Shown here: positions 11,146-21,586 of the stretch, piece after piece | Layout: each line of letters opens with the position of its first letter | Position numbering within the stretch: the stretch's first letter is position 1 | NCBI GenBank assembly: GCA_000827205.1 | Contig: KN832560.1 | Span: 568,056 to 632,055 of the forward strand | Origin: Plicaturopsis crispa FD-325 SS-3 | Lineage: Eukaryota; Basidiomycota; Agaricomycetes; Amylocorticiales; Amylocorticiaceae | Reading direction: 5' to 3' | Length of the DNA: 64,000 bases | Position numbers and translations under genes: made by a program | The notes under the pieces: generated by a model | The model's database searches: none | What the model was told of the DNA's origin: nothing | The model's input: the letters and a program-made list of their open reading frames with translations, nothing else

Positions 11146-12939
11146 ATGAACCCCCTCGTAAGTATTTTCCTCGTTTTATTCGCTTTTGCTGACTTGCGTT
11201 TTTCAGTCTTTGGAAGCGTTTCCGCCCCTCTCGACAGTAGAGCGCCTCATCATCACTGAGAAAAAGGGAAACTGCGTGCCGGTCTATGTCCAGCTTCCCG
11301 CTGATTTAATAACGCCATGCATGGCGTACTTGCGCGTCGCGAAGGATTCGCGATACAGCTTCATCCTGGAGTCTATCCTCGGTGGTGAGAGCCAAGCACG
11401 GTACAGCTTCATCGGTGCAGGTAAGCATCGTCTCTTGACACGAAAACCCTTCGTTTAATTTTGCCGCAAAATTCTCAGACCCGTTAAAGGTCATAAAGAC
11501 GGGCCCGAAGGAAGAAGTTACCGGCGATCCCATGGTCGCGCTCCAGAGGGAGCTCGCAGTCCACCAATATGTCAAAATCCCCGAAATCCCTACATTCACG
11601 GGCGGCGCCATTGGATACGTCGCGTTTGACTGCATCCAGCACTTTGAGCCGAAAACAAAACGGGAGCTCCCGGACCCGCTGGACATCCCGGAGGCGGTCT
11701 TCATGCTCGTCGACACCCTCCTCATCTACGATCACCTGTTCCAGACACTCAAGGTGGTTTCCCACGTATTCTGCCCACAAAATGCAGGCACGGTCAATTT
11801 GGCATTCGTCTACCAGACCGCTGTGTCGAAAGCACGGCGGCTTGCCAAACTGATGCTGAGTTCCGTGACACCGGAGGTGCCGCAGCCCCCTATAGTCCTG
11901 GGTAACGAGGCTACCTCGAATGTTGGACGCGAGGGCTACGAAGCTTTCGTGACGACCCTCAAGAAACACATTGTTGCTGGGGATATCATCCAGGCTGTCC
12001 CTTCTCAGCGTCTAGCAAGGCCAACGTCGCTGCATCCCTTCAACGCCTATCGGCATCTGCGACAGGTTAACCCAAGCCCGTACATGTTTTACCTGGATTG
12101 CGGAGAATTACAAATTGTTGGTGCTAGCCCGGAGACTTTGTGTAAGGTAGAGAAAAACAAGGTGTACAACCATGCTATTGCGGGGACAGTGAGACGAGGG
12201 AAGACAGTCGAAGGTACGCTATGACATCGAGTACAACATTTATGTGTTGATCGTGTGCAACTAGAGGACGAAAAGCTCGGTGCCGAGCTACAAAACTCCG
12301 AGAAGGATCGTGCGGAGCACATCATGCTTGTTGACCTTGCCCGGAACGACGTCAATCGGGTATGCAAGCCGGAGACGGTAAAGGTTGATTCTCTCATGCA
12401 GCTGGAGAAGTTCAGCCATGTCATACATTTGACTTCGATGGTATCTGGCCAGTTGCGAGATGGTCTTACCAGGTTCGTCCCTTTTACCCTGCTGTTTTAT
12501 CCTACCCGTTATTCACCGCATTGCATCGTCAGATTTGACGCATTCCGGTCTATATTTCCCGCGGGGACGGTGTCGGGTGCACCGAAAATTAAAGCCATCG
12601 AGCTCATCACTGGCCTTGAAAACCAGCGACGGGGCGTCTATGCAGGGGCCGTGGGCCGGTTTGATTTTGCGTCAGACGAGATGGATACATGCATCGCCAT
12701 CCGCACGATGACTTTCAAAGACGGCGTCGCATATCTGCAGGCGGGTGGTGGGATCGTGTACGACAGCGTTGAAGAGGACGAGTATGTCGAAACTATTAAC
12801 AAACTCATGGGCAACGTTAGAGCTCTGCAACAAGCTGAGCGTGAGTCGTCTTTCCATCACTGTATGCAAACTTTGACTGATCCTTTCTCCAGGCTATTGG
12901 CATGAGATTCAGAAGGAGCAGGCGACCAATGTATCATGA
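11146..12939 (+). CDS. trpE: Anthranilate synthase component I
   Basis: Converts chorismate to anthranilate, the first committed step of tryptophan synthesis, with ammonia from a separate glutamine amidotransferase subunit. The protein (roughly 520-530 residues) is built from about six exons; the first is tiny, MNPL, followed by an intron at 11158-11206. The feedback-site type motif FILES precedes [13 protein letters not shown]. Then come the chorismate-binding blocks [93 protein letters not shown] and [11 protein letters not shown], all with expected residues. No amidotransferase domain is fused. The last exon (12893-12939) adds [14 protein letters not shown]. The stop is only 63 bases from that of the convergent uS2m gene. 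Confidence 0.95.
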
Positions 12940-13002
12940 AATACGATGAGATTGCACCATATTATCTAAACGGATCCCTAGGAATTAATGTATTTTGTCC
13001 CG

Positions 13003-13979
13003 CTATGAGCGCCGATTATCCTCTCTTGGCCCTCGGTTTTCTCTCCAATTATTCCGCCCTGCATTCCGCGCTTCATCTTCCCGTTGCTTGAGAGCTACCC
13101 CTTCCCTGCCTGCGATACTCAAGACACCCGCTATTAATTCTGCCGTGCGCGTGCTCTCGTCGTTCGCAGGTATAGGGTACATCACGATGCGTGGGTCCAC
13201 GTTTGAGTCCACGATCCCGATGGTGGGCACATGCTCGATGGCGCATTCACGGATAGCGGGCATGTTGGCAAGGGGGTTAAGGATGACCACGAGGTCGGGC
13301 ACAACGCGTATGTTGTCCACCGTGTCGGTGCTGAACATCTGCCGCTTGTTCGTCAATGTGCCCGGCAGCCACCGCGTCCCGACAGCATATCCCTGTGACC
13401 CCATCCGCTCGGCGGCCTTTTCCACAGCAAGTCTCAGGTCAGGCCGGGTGCCAACAAACACCACTGAACCGTCTCGTGCTGCGACCGCACGGACGAGATT
13501 GGCTGCGCGACGAAGCAAAGGAAGTGTGTGGTCGAGGTCGATAATGGTGATACCCGCGCGGACTCCATATGCGTATGGGACAAAATTGGGATTCATGATA
13601 GAAGGCGAGTGTCCGAGGTGGGCACCAGACGCGAGTAACGCGGACAGCGAAGTCTGCGAAGGCGCTGGAGGTTTTCGTAGGGAATCTCGAGCTTGGAATG
13701 CCGTTTCTTTTGTCTGGGTGGAGCCATACTGGTTAAAGTGTTCCACTGAAGCATACAGTCAGAATTTTCATGGTAGTAAGACGAACACGCGAGCATACCA
13801 AGTATTGCTTGTGAAGCCCTGCGACTCCGAAACTCGTCCCAATCTTCCTGTGTTTCCAACAGTTGTTCTCCAGCAGACGACGACAAGGCACGCCTAGCCG
13901 CCGCGGCGAGTACTGGCACCCTTTTTCTGCTGAGACATCGCGTTGAGGCAGCGAGCCGAGGGGCCAGGAGGGCGTTCAT
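13003..13979 (-). CDS. Mitochondrial small-subunit ribosomal protein uS2m
   Basis: Structural protein of the mitochondrial 37S subunit, orthologous by eye to yeast Mrp4 and bacterial S2. Two exons are joined at an intron near 13748-13800. The N-terminus MNALLAPRLAASTRCLSRKR is Arg/Ser/Ala-rich without acids, as expected for a mitochondrial targeting peptide. The S2 core follows: LLASGAHLGHSPSIMNP, GITIIDLDHTLPLLRRAAN, VVFVGTRPDLRLAVEKAAER, RWLPGTLTNKR, PDLVVILNP and HVPTIGIVDSNVDPRIVMYP. The C-terminus is basic and hydrophilic. It starts 172 bases from the Ssb start on the opposite strand. Confidence 0.92.
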
Positions 13980-14151
13980 GAGGTGAAGTGAGGTACAACC
14001 GGTGGCTGTAAATGAATTTCTGGTGTCCGGGCCCGGGTCGGCTTTCGGATGCGTGGACGGCATCGATTTTTTTTCTCTCACTTCGCCACCATCACACCAC
14101 CCTCCGCCCGTTCACCTCCCCCTACATTCCCCTCCCTTTTCCTTTTAAAAA
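13980..14151. promoter_or_regulatory. Compact divergent promoter (uS2m / Ssb)
   Basis: Only 172 bases separate the start codons of a mitochondrial ribosomal protein and a cytosolic ribosome-associated chaperone. On the Ssb side a strong CT-rich tract (about 14090-14148) sits directly before the ATG, as is common in highly expressed fungal genes. Confidence 0.6.
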
Positions 14152-14966
14152 ATGGCTGACGACCTCTTTGACGGCGCTATCGGTATCGATCTCGGAACCA
14201 CCTACTCGTAAGTGTGCCCCACTCCAATTTTCTCGATTTTTTCCGTTGACCATGCGCGATTTATAGCTGCGTTGGTGTATGGCAAAACGACCGTGTCGAG
14301 ATCATCGCTAATGACCGTGAGCACGGACGCAACGAGTCTTTTTCCCGATGCTAATGCTATGACCCGATCTCTGCAGAGGGTAACCGTACCACGCCGTCTT
14401 ATGTCGCATTCGCGGCAGAGGAACGCCTGATCGGCGACGCCGCAAAGAACCAGGCCGCCATGAACCCCCGCAACACCGTCTTCGATGCAAAACGCCTCAT
14501 CGGTCGCCGTTTTGAGTGAGTGTTGACGTTTTATCGTAATGCTACCGTATACTCACGAGCAAAAAATTGTACCCAGTGACCCCGATGTTAAGAAGGTGCT
14601 TTCCTTACATGATCAGTTCCGCCCTGCACATACGCTAAATGATTTTTCGAATGGCAGGACATGACCCACTGGCCTTTTGAGGTCGTAGAAAAGGACGGAT
14701 CGCCTCTGATCAAAGTCCAATATCTCGGCGAAGACAAGACCTTCAGCCCCCAAGAAATCTCGTCCATGGTCCTCACTAAAATGAAGGAAATCTCCGAGGC
14801 TAAGCTCGGAAAGATCGTGAAGAAGGCAGTCGTCACGTTAGTCTTTACTTTCGAGCTCATTAATTTTTCTATGCTCACCGTGGATATACACAGCGTCCCC
14901 GCCTACTTCAACGACTCCCAACGGTTGGCCACCAAGGACGCTGGTGCCATCGCTGGTCTCGATGTT

Positions 14967-14998
<32 letters not shown>

Positions 14999-15602
14999 CA
15001 TCGCATACGGTCTTGACAGGCAATCGAAGGCCGAGAAGAACGTTCTCATCTTCGATCTCGGTGGAGGAACTTTCGATGTATCGCTCCTTAACATCAGCGG
15101 TGGTGTATTCGCCGTCAAGGCCACTGCCGGTGACACACATTTGGGTGGTGAGGACTTCGACAACACCCTGTTGGACCACTTCAAGAACGAGTTTAAGAGG
15201 AAGAGCAAGCTCGACATCTCTGACGATGCACGTGCCCTCCGTCGTCTGCGCAGCGCCTGCGAGCGTGCCAAGCGGACGCTCTCCAGTGTCACCCAGACCA
15301 CCGTCGAAGTTGACTCGTTGTTCCAGGTAAAAAATTTGTAATTATTCTTGCGTCGGCGTAGCGTATTCTAATGCCATTCATAGGGCGAGGACTTCTCTGC
15401 TAACATCACCCGTGCCCGTTTCGAGGAGATCAACGCGGCTATGTTCAAATCGACTATCGACCCCGTTGAGAAAGTTCTCAAGGACGCCCGGATGGCCCGC
15501 GAGAAGGTTGACGACATCGTGCTCGTTGGTGGTTCGACCCGTATCCCAAAAATCCAGTCGCTCGTCTCTGAATACTTCGGCGGTCGCCAACTGAACAAGT
15601 CG

Positions 15603-15661
<59 letters not shown>

Positions 15662-16462
15662 CCAGACATCCGAGAAGACCCAGGACCTCCTCCTCCTCGA
15701 TGTCGCTCCCCTCTCGTTAGGTGTTGCCATGCAGGGTGACGTCTTCGGTGTCGTTGTTCCCAGAAACACGCCCATCCCCACCAACAAGTCGCGGACATTC
15801 ACAACTGTCGAGGACAACCAGACCACTGTCACCTTCCCCGTGTAAGTACTAGCCTTATTAGTTGACTTGTGTCGCTGCTAATCTTTGCGCCGTCTAGCTA
15901 CGAGGGCGAGCGCACTCAATGCCGTGACAACCGTCTCCTCGGAGAGTTCGAGCTCAACGGCATTCCCCCGATGCTCCGGGGCCAGGCCGAGCTTGTCACC
16001 ACCTTCGAGGTTGACGCTAACGGTCTTTTGAAGGTCTCGGCACTCGACCGTGCTTCCGGCCGCAAAGCCTCCATCAGTAAGCTTACCCTTCATCTCGCTG
16101 GTTGAACTGCTGCTCATCACCGTCCCTCCGCAGGCATCACCAACTCTGTCGGCCGTCTCTCGTCCGCTGAGATTGACCAGATGATCAAGGACGCCGAGCA
16201 GTTCAAGACCGCCGACAAGGAGTTCTCTGCACGCCACGAGGCGAAGTCGGACCTTGAGGCATACATCCACCAGGTCGAGGGCACGATCACGTCGCCCGAG
16301 ATCGGCATGAAGCTCAAGCGGGGAGCTAAGTCGCAGGTCGAGGCTGAGCTCGCACGCGCACTGGAGAAGCTCGAGATCGAGGACTCGTCGGCGGACGAGC
16401 TGAAGAAGGCGCAGCTCGGCATCAAGCGCGCACTGCAGAAGGCGACGGCTGGCATCCGGTAA
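14152..16462 (+). CDS. Ribosome-associated Hsp70 chaperone, Ssb type
   Basis: ATP-driven chaperone that binds nascent chains at the ribosome. The ATPase domain has [66 protein letters not shown] and [10 protein letters not shown]. The substrate-binding domain has [33 protein letters not shown] and [18 protein letters not shown] assign it to Ssb rather than Ssa because the start [19 protein letters not shown], the block DDPDVKKDM and the end [20 protein letters not shown] fit Ssb, and because there is no C-terminal EEVD. A leucine-rich stretch near the C-terminus ([10 protein letters not shown]) lies where yeast Ssb has its nuclear export signal. About seven short introns; the first exons are small. 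Confidence 0.93.
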
Positions 16463-16817
16463 ATTGTGGATGTAGCATAGAGAGGGCGGGTCACATTTAT
16501 CATCGGTTGCTTGTTCGTTTTGCTCCTGCTTTTTCTTGTTCGATCGATTACTTGCATACCAAAACAATCGAGACTTTCCACCATGTACATGTTTTGCTCA
16601 CCTCGCTGGACGTCTCATGGCTTAACGTTGAAGATCCTCCTTGGTCGCGAAAGTTTCTTGAATCGGGTTTCATACGGAATGCACAGTACAGAAGCTTCAC
16701 GTTCGTGGGCGACTGGGCCTCTGACAGTACTCAGTATGCCCTGATTTAACCGAAGTGCATACAACATGTGCATAGGTATATGTAATTGAACGACTATCGG
16801 AAATGTAGCGGTAGTGT
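16463..16817. other. Convergent intergenic region
   Basis: Lies between the stops of the Ssb and F-box genes. T-rich sequence just after the Ssb stop fits a 3' UTR; no further gene is seen. Confidence 0.7.
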
Positions 16818-18029
16818 CTAGCGCATCACCCTCAGGATTCCACGAGAGGAGGATTCCGCGAAACATTCCCTAACGATCTTACCCGTCGGATGGTCGCCCG
16901 CACGGAAGAGAATATCTTTAAGGCCAGCGAACTGCGGGCGTGTCAGCAGAGCTGCCACGGCACGTAGGCGCTCCGTAAAGCGTGCAAGTTCCGTGGAGTC
17001 ACTCGGCATTGAGAGTATGCCGAGCGACAGCTTCTCCAGCGGCGAGGTGATACTGGAGAGGATGTTCTGGGTGTAGCCAAGGTCATCTTTCTTTTCGGAA
17101 AAATAAAGCAATCCAAGGGATCGAAGGTGGGTGTTCTGTGAGAGATCGAGGTCTTGGAAGAGGATATATTTCCCGGAGCGGGCTACGAGATTTAAATGCT
17201 CCAGGGAGCCTCCAACCTCTCGTATGAGCGAACGAACTGTAGAGGCCACTTGTTCGTTGGCCTCGTGCGAAGATGCATTATTTCCGACCGTAAGGTCGAG
17301 GTCTCGAAGCGGAGGAGCCGTTGTGCTCGAAAGCATCCAGTCAATGATTTTGACCGTATGGATATCGGCGGGAAATATGCGAAGAGTGTGCAACGCAGAG
17401 GGAACGTGCAAAGTACTCATCTTGAGATTCCCGAGGCCAAAACCTTGCCCTGGAAACCCATTCCAGTGGCTGAAGGAAAGATCGAGGACCTCCAGCCGTG
17501 GAAATGACGAGATGAAATGGAATATGCGATCGATGGGGATTTCAGGACGGTAATCCCCAATTAAGATACGCAGCTCTCGCATGTTAGGTGCGAACGAGGT
17601 CAGGACGGACCAAGCCTCTGGCGAAAGGGTAAAGAACGCATGCCTTTGACGTAGTTCGAGGCACTGAAGCGCCTCAAACGTAGGTGTTTGAGTATGATTT
17701 CCGTTTGACGGTTGAACGCGAGGACTATGTAGTTCGGAGAATACGTGTTCCAACGACTCCGGACAGTGGAAACGAAGATGCCGAAGAAAGGTGGGTAGTG
17801 TGCAGAGTGGAGAGGCCAGGAGAGCAACGAACATCGTGTGATTGGGCTTGGTGACAGTGTATCTTCCAAACTTGTTGCCTTCACTGAACAGGAGGGAGCG
17901 AGTGATTGGCAGCCAATTTCTGCAGACATTGCCGCAATCAACAAGGGTCTCTGGGGAATTATACAGATGCCCAATAATCATCATCCATAGCTCGATGGGA
18001 AGCGTGGCGACTGGCATACTACATAGCAT
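16818..18029 (-). CDS. F-box / leucine-rich-repeat-like protein
   Basis: Single-exon gene for a protein of 403 residues, likely a substrate receptor for an SCF ubiquitin ligase. The N-terminal F-box reads LPIELWMMIIGHLYNSPETL followed by CGNVCRNWLPITRSLLF, with the usual Leu-Pro, Trp and Cys-Arg-x-Trp positions. The rest shows irregular leucine-rich segments (LTSFAPNMRELRIL, ISSFPRLEVLDLSF, LRDLDLTVG, SLEHLNLVA, HLRSLGLLYF). The ATG at 18029 is the first; M5 at 18017, closer to the F-box, is an alternative. It is a clear paralog of the interrupted copy at 25050-26303. Divergent from the amine oxidase with 245 bases between the starts. Confidence 0.85.
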   Translation of the reverse strand: MLCSMPVATLPIELWMMIIGHLYNSPETLVDCGNVCRNWLPITRSLLFSEGNKFGRYTVTKPNHTMFVALLASPLCTLPTFLRHLRFHCPESLEHVFSELHSPRVQPSNGNHTQTPTFEALQCLELRQRHAFFTLSPEAWSVLTSFAPNMRELRILIGDYRPEIPIDRIFHFISSFPRLEVLDLSFSHWNGFPGQGFGLGNLKMSTLHVPSALHTLRIFPADIHTVKIIDWMLSSTTAPPLRDLDLTVGNNASSHEANEQVASTVRSLIREVGGSLEHLNLVARSGKYILFQDLDLSQNTHLRSLGLLYFSEKKDDLGYTQNILSSITSPLEKLSLGILSMPSDSTELARFTERLRAVAALLTRPQFAGLKDILFRAGDHPTGKIVRECFAESSSRGILRVMR

Positions 18030-18274
18030 CGTCAGATCCTAAGTACTCTAACGGAAAACGTGCATGGACTTCCTTACAAGATGTTTTCCTGAAACTTGGA
18101 GGGATGTTTTTGAGCCTTTTCGATTGTCCTTCTGAAGGTCAAGAGCAAACCCGAGGCCACAGCTTGCAATGCGGCGTGCAGTGGAAGCAATAGTTCGTCG
18201 AACCTACTTACCGGCCCGTACATCCGAAGCCGTACCGCGGAACCCCGGGCTCTTGAAGTCATTTCGCAAACACC

Positions 18275-19893
18275 ATGCTCTCCAGATCTCTTGCAGCCAT
18301 GGTCGATACAATAATCGTGGGCGCTGGAATATCAGGCCTCTGCGCTGCCAGGAAACTCTCGCAAGCGGGCTACAAAGTTCTCATTCTCGAAGCTCGCGAT
18401 CGTATCGGCGGACGCTCTTTGACCGCCAAGGGTTTCGACGTCCCGGTCGACATTGGCTGTAGCTGGATACACGGATATCGAGAAGGAGCGCCTGCAAAGG
18501 AGCTCTGCGAGGAGTTGGGCATTGTACGCATTCCGAATAGCAGTACTTTTCGTCTAGCTGATTGACTGACGGACCTGTTAGAAAGTCAATGTACCCACAG
18601 CGAAGGCATCGTTGACATACAGCGCAGGCGGTGCGTACCCGTGTCCCGTCGATAGAAAAGGCAATAGATGGTGCTCACTGATCGAATAAAAGGAATTGTC
18701 CCCGATAGCCTTGCCAGCAAGCTCGGCGCCAATCTCAAGAATGCCTACTCACGCGCTCTTTCTTTGGCTCCCGATGAAGACGATGCCTCCAAGTCTCTCG
18801 CAGACACCCTTTTACGGTCAGATTCCCCACTGTATTCTGGGCTGACCCTGGACGAAACGAAACTTGCGTCGGGGCTCGCACGCACGCTAGAGATCGGACT
18901 GGGAGCTACGCTCGAGAATGTATGCCAATGCACCAGTACACGGCCATCACAGCGCTGACTCATTACCCTAGGTATCTCTCAAATGGCAAGGTTACGAGGA
19001 CAACTATGCGGGCACAGACGCAGCACCTGAGGGTGGCTATCAGTCCGTCGTTTCGGCCCTCCTCGCATCCACGCAGTCCCAGGGCACAGTCGTAGAGACC
19101 TCATCCGTCGTCACGTCTATCGCATCTGACGCTTCTACGGTCAAAGTATCCGCAACCGTTGATGGCGTACAGAAAACATTCGAGGCGCGCACCGTCCTAT
19201 GCACGATGCCCCTTGCCGTTCTCAAGATCGCCACCAGCCTGTTTGTGCCGCCACTATCTAAGCGCAAAGCCGACGCGATTGCACGTACCCACGTTGGCAC
19301 GCTGGCCAAGATCGGGCTATCTTACCCGCATGCGTGGTGGCCGGCCGACGCTGGTTCTTTCACCGTCCTCCCGGAACCCACGAGCTCTAGTGATGGGCCT
19401 GCGGCTCTGCTAGCGTCGGTGCCCCTAGTTGTGGCCGCGCTTTCGCCCTCCACGCTGCTAGTATATGTGAGCGCCCAGGTGGCCGCCGAAATTGAGCGAC
19501 TCGACCCTGCCGCCGTCGGACAAGCCGCACACGAAATACTAACTCGCAATATCCTCGGCAAGGGGAACGAGGCGCAGGCTCCCGGCTTCATTAACAGCCT
19601 TGTCACGTCGTTCGTGCATTTACTTCCTGCCTGTGGTATATCTATTCATGGATGTCTTACGCAGGTGGTCTGCGGACCCATTCTCGCTCGGAGCTACGAC
19701 GACACCGTCCCTCGTGGGAGAGGGCCGCTCGCCCCTGGATTTTGTAGAGCTAGCAAAGCCGGTATGGGGCGGCAGGCTTGGGTTTGCGGGCGAGCATACG
19801 GAGGTCGACCATCGTGGAAGCGTCACTGGCGCGATTGTTAGCGGGTATAGGGAGGGAGAGCGGATATCTCGCTTGCTTTCCCGGATAGAGTGA
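18275..19893 (+). CDS. FAD-dependent polyamine/amine oxidase
   Basis: Flavin amine oxidase of the polyamine oxidase / Fms1 type, which oxidises spermine- or spermidine-like amines with release of H2O2. The N-terminal Rossmann motif is [20 protein letters not shown] followed by EARDRIGGR. The substrate-side block is [12 protein letters not shown]-terminal FAD-binding text is [20 protein letters not shown]. Introns lie near 18525-18580, 18632-18692, 18919-18971 and 19612-19669. The last uses a GTCGTT donor and restores the conserved [16 protein letters not shown] junction; it is the least certain splice. Either ATG at 18275 or the one at 18299 could start the protein; the later one places the glycine motif right at the N-terminus. 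No obvious signal peptide. Confidence 0.85.
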
Positions 19894-19988
19894 CTGTACA
19901 AGACAACAACGGATTAATGTATCAATTATATGAGACATGATGAGACCTGGCATCCTTGAGAAATAAATACAGATACAAGAAATCTCCT

Positions 19989-21360
19989 TCATGTGGATAC
20001 TGCCTTGTGGACGCGTAAACCGACTTCGAGGATCCATAGTTCCTCGTCCGCACCATCGCAAAGTGCCTTGTCAGCCTCAGCCAGCACCAGCGCGCATTGT
20101 GCTTTCTGTCGGGCCGTGAGCGCCGTGTTGAACATGATGAGGTCGTGTAGCTACCCGAGTGGTCAGAAAGCACGTATACATCGGAGTGACATAGACATAC
20201 CTGAGTGAGTACTTGCATCGCGGAATATCCCTCTCGCATAAGCTCCTTCACCTTTTTGTTGATCCTGTCGAAGCCTTTGCTCTTCGCGCCACCATCTACG
20301 TCCATAGGCATTGCGTCGTCCACGTCAATCCCAAGCGCTGCAGCGAACCCATTGACGACAGCGTCAGGAACGACCCCCGCGATCTCCTGAATATCGATCG
20401 GTGTGATCTCCGTTGGTGGATTTGTGCTCGCGGCGAGGCGTTGCGCAGACTGCAGATACGTGATCGAGCGCCGCAGGTCACCATTAGACGTGGATATGAG
20501 TGTTTTAATGACTTCTGGGTCCACTGGGATATGTTCCGCGGTCGCTATATGCGCGAGACGTGCTGTAGTCGAGGTGGGGTCGAGGGGCGTGAATCGGAAC
20601 TTGGAGCAACGGGATGCGAGGGGTTCGATAATCCTGCACGCCATTGGAAATCAACGCGAGTGATAACGGTTTGAGTGCACGTGCGTACCTCGTAACATAA
20701 TTGCACACCAGGCAGAACCGCGTTATCCGCGCGTATGTCTCCATTATTCGCCGGAGCGCGCCCTGTGCATCCTGCGTCATCGAGTCGGCTTCGTCCAGTA
20801 TGATGATTTTGTACGGAGGACACGGGTATGTCTTTCCATCAGACGCGACGGCTTGTGCTCGAGGTGTCTGCCGCGCGAAATTCTTGATTTTGTCGCGTAC
20901 TATGGAAATGCCTCGCTCATCTGAGGCGTTGAGCTCGAGAACCCGATTACGGAAGTTATCTGGCCTGTCAAATGTATTCAAAGGGGTGCTGTCCGCACAA
21001 GCACACATACATCACGTACCCGAAGAGTTGCCGTGCGAGTGCGAGTATGGTGGACGTCTTTCCAGTCCCTGGAGGTCCGTAGAACAACATATGTGGGAGC
21101 TGCACTTAGACACTTAGTATACACATAGACAGGCCGCATATATGTTCGCGTACATTTGTGGACGTCAGAGTTTTCTGCAGAACGGCGACTGTGTGCTCCT
21201 GCGCAGAGACATCGTCGATAGTTTTTGGTCGGCTATGCTGGAATCAGTCTAAGGTATTTTGACAAGGAAATCAGACGTACTATTTCTCCACCCATGGCTG
21301 CAGCGCTGGGTCCACGGTGTGTTTTTGAGCTTGCCTTGGCTGCGCTGCGAAGAAAGACAT
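19989..21360 (-). CDS. Replication factor C small subunit (yeast Rfc2 / human RFC4 type)
   Basis: AAA+ subunit of the clamp loader that opens PCNA and loads it onto primed DNA. Exon 1 begins [20 protein letters not shown] and joins, through an acceptor at GCATAG, to [19 protein letters not shown]. Walker A is [20 protein letters not shown], followed by [11 protein letters not shown]. Walker B is IILDEADSM. The sensor and arginine-finger region reads [11 protein letters not shown] / [14 protein letters not shown], with the Ser-Arg-Cys motif intact. The C-terminal collar includes [17 protein letters not shown] and ends [11 protein letters not shown]. Five to six introns. The stop is 95 bases from that of the convergent amine oxidase; the start faces the CAF-1 gene across 226 bases. 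Confidence 0.93.
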
Positions 21361-21586
21361 GAGGTTATTGACAATGAACGCGTTTAACGACGTGACAGAC
21401 GCGTCCGCTCACACTGCTGTCACGGTATTATTTATTCCCACGGTGACGGAGGCGAGCTGGGGGGGCTGGGACTCGGAGTCTGCGTTGTCCACTCACAAGC
21501 TCTTCGACATCGACGGCGACTCGCTGCTCTTCGCTAATTTCTTTCTTTCTCCTTGCCGGGCTGGGCTGAAAGACATATCGAACGTT
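21361..21586. promoter_or_regulatory. Divergent promoter (RFC subunit / CAF-1) with two MluI cell-cycle boxes
   Basis: ACGCGT occurs at 21378-21383 and 21399-21404. This hexamer is the MCB element bound by the MBF complex at G1/S in yeasts. Both flanking genes are replication-fork genes normally expressed in S phase. Three more ACGCGT copies follow in the first two CAF-1 introns (21650, 21699, 21731). A CT-rich tract precedes the CAF-1 ATG. Confidence 0.6.

Noticed and set aside
11484-11969. Minus-strand frame of 161 residues inside trpE
   Set aside because: Shadow of a strongly conserved coding exon on the other strand.
14060-14151. Heat-shock element before Ssb
   Set aside because: The GAATTTC near 14014 has the wrong spacing for a GAAnnTTC unit and occurs only once.
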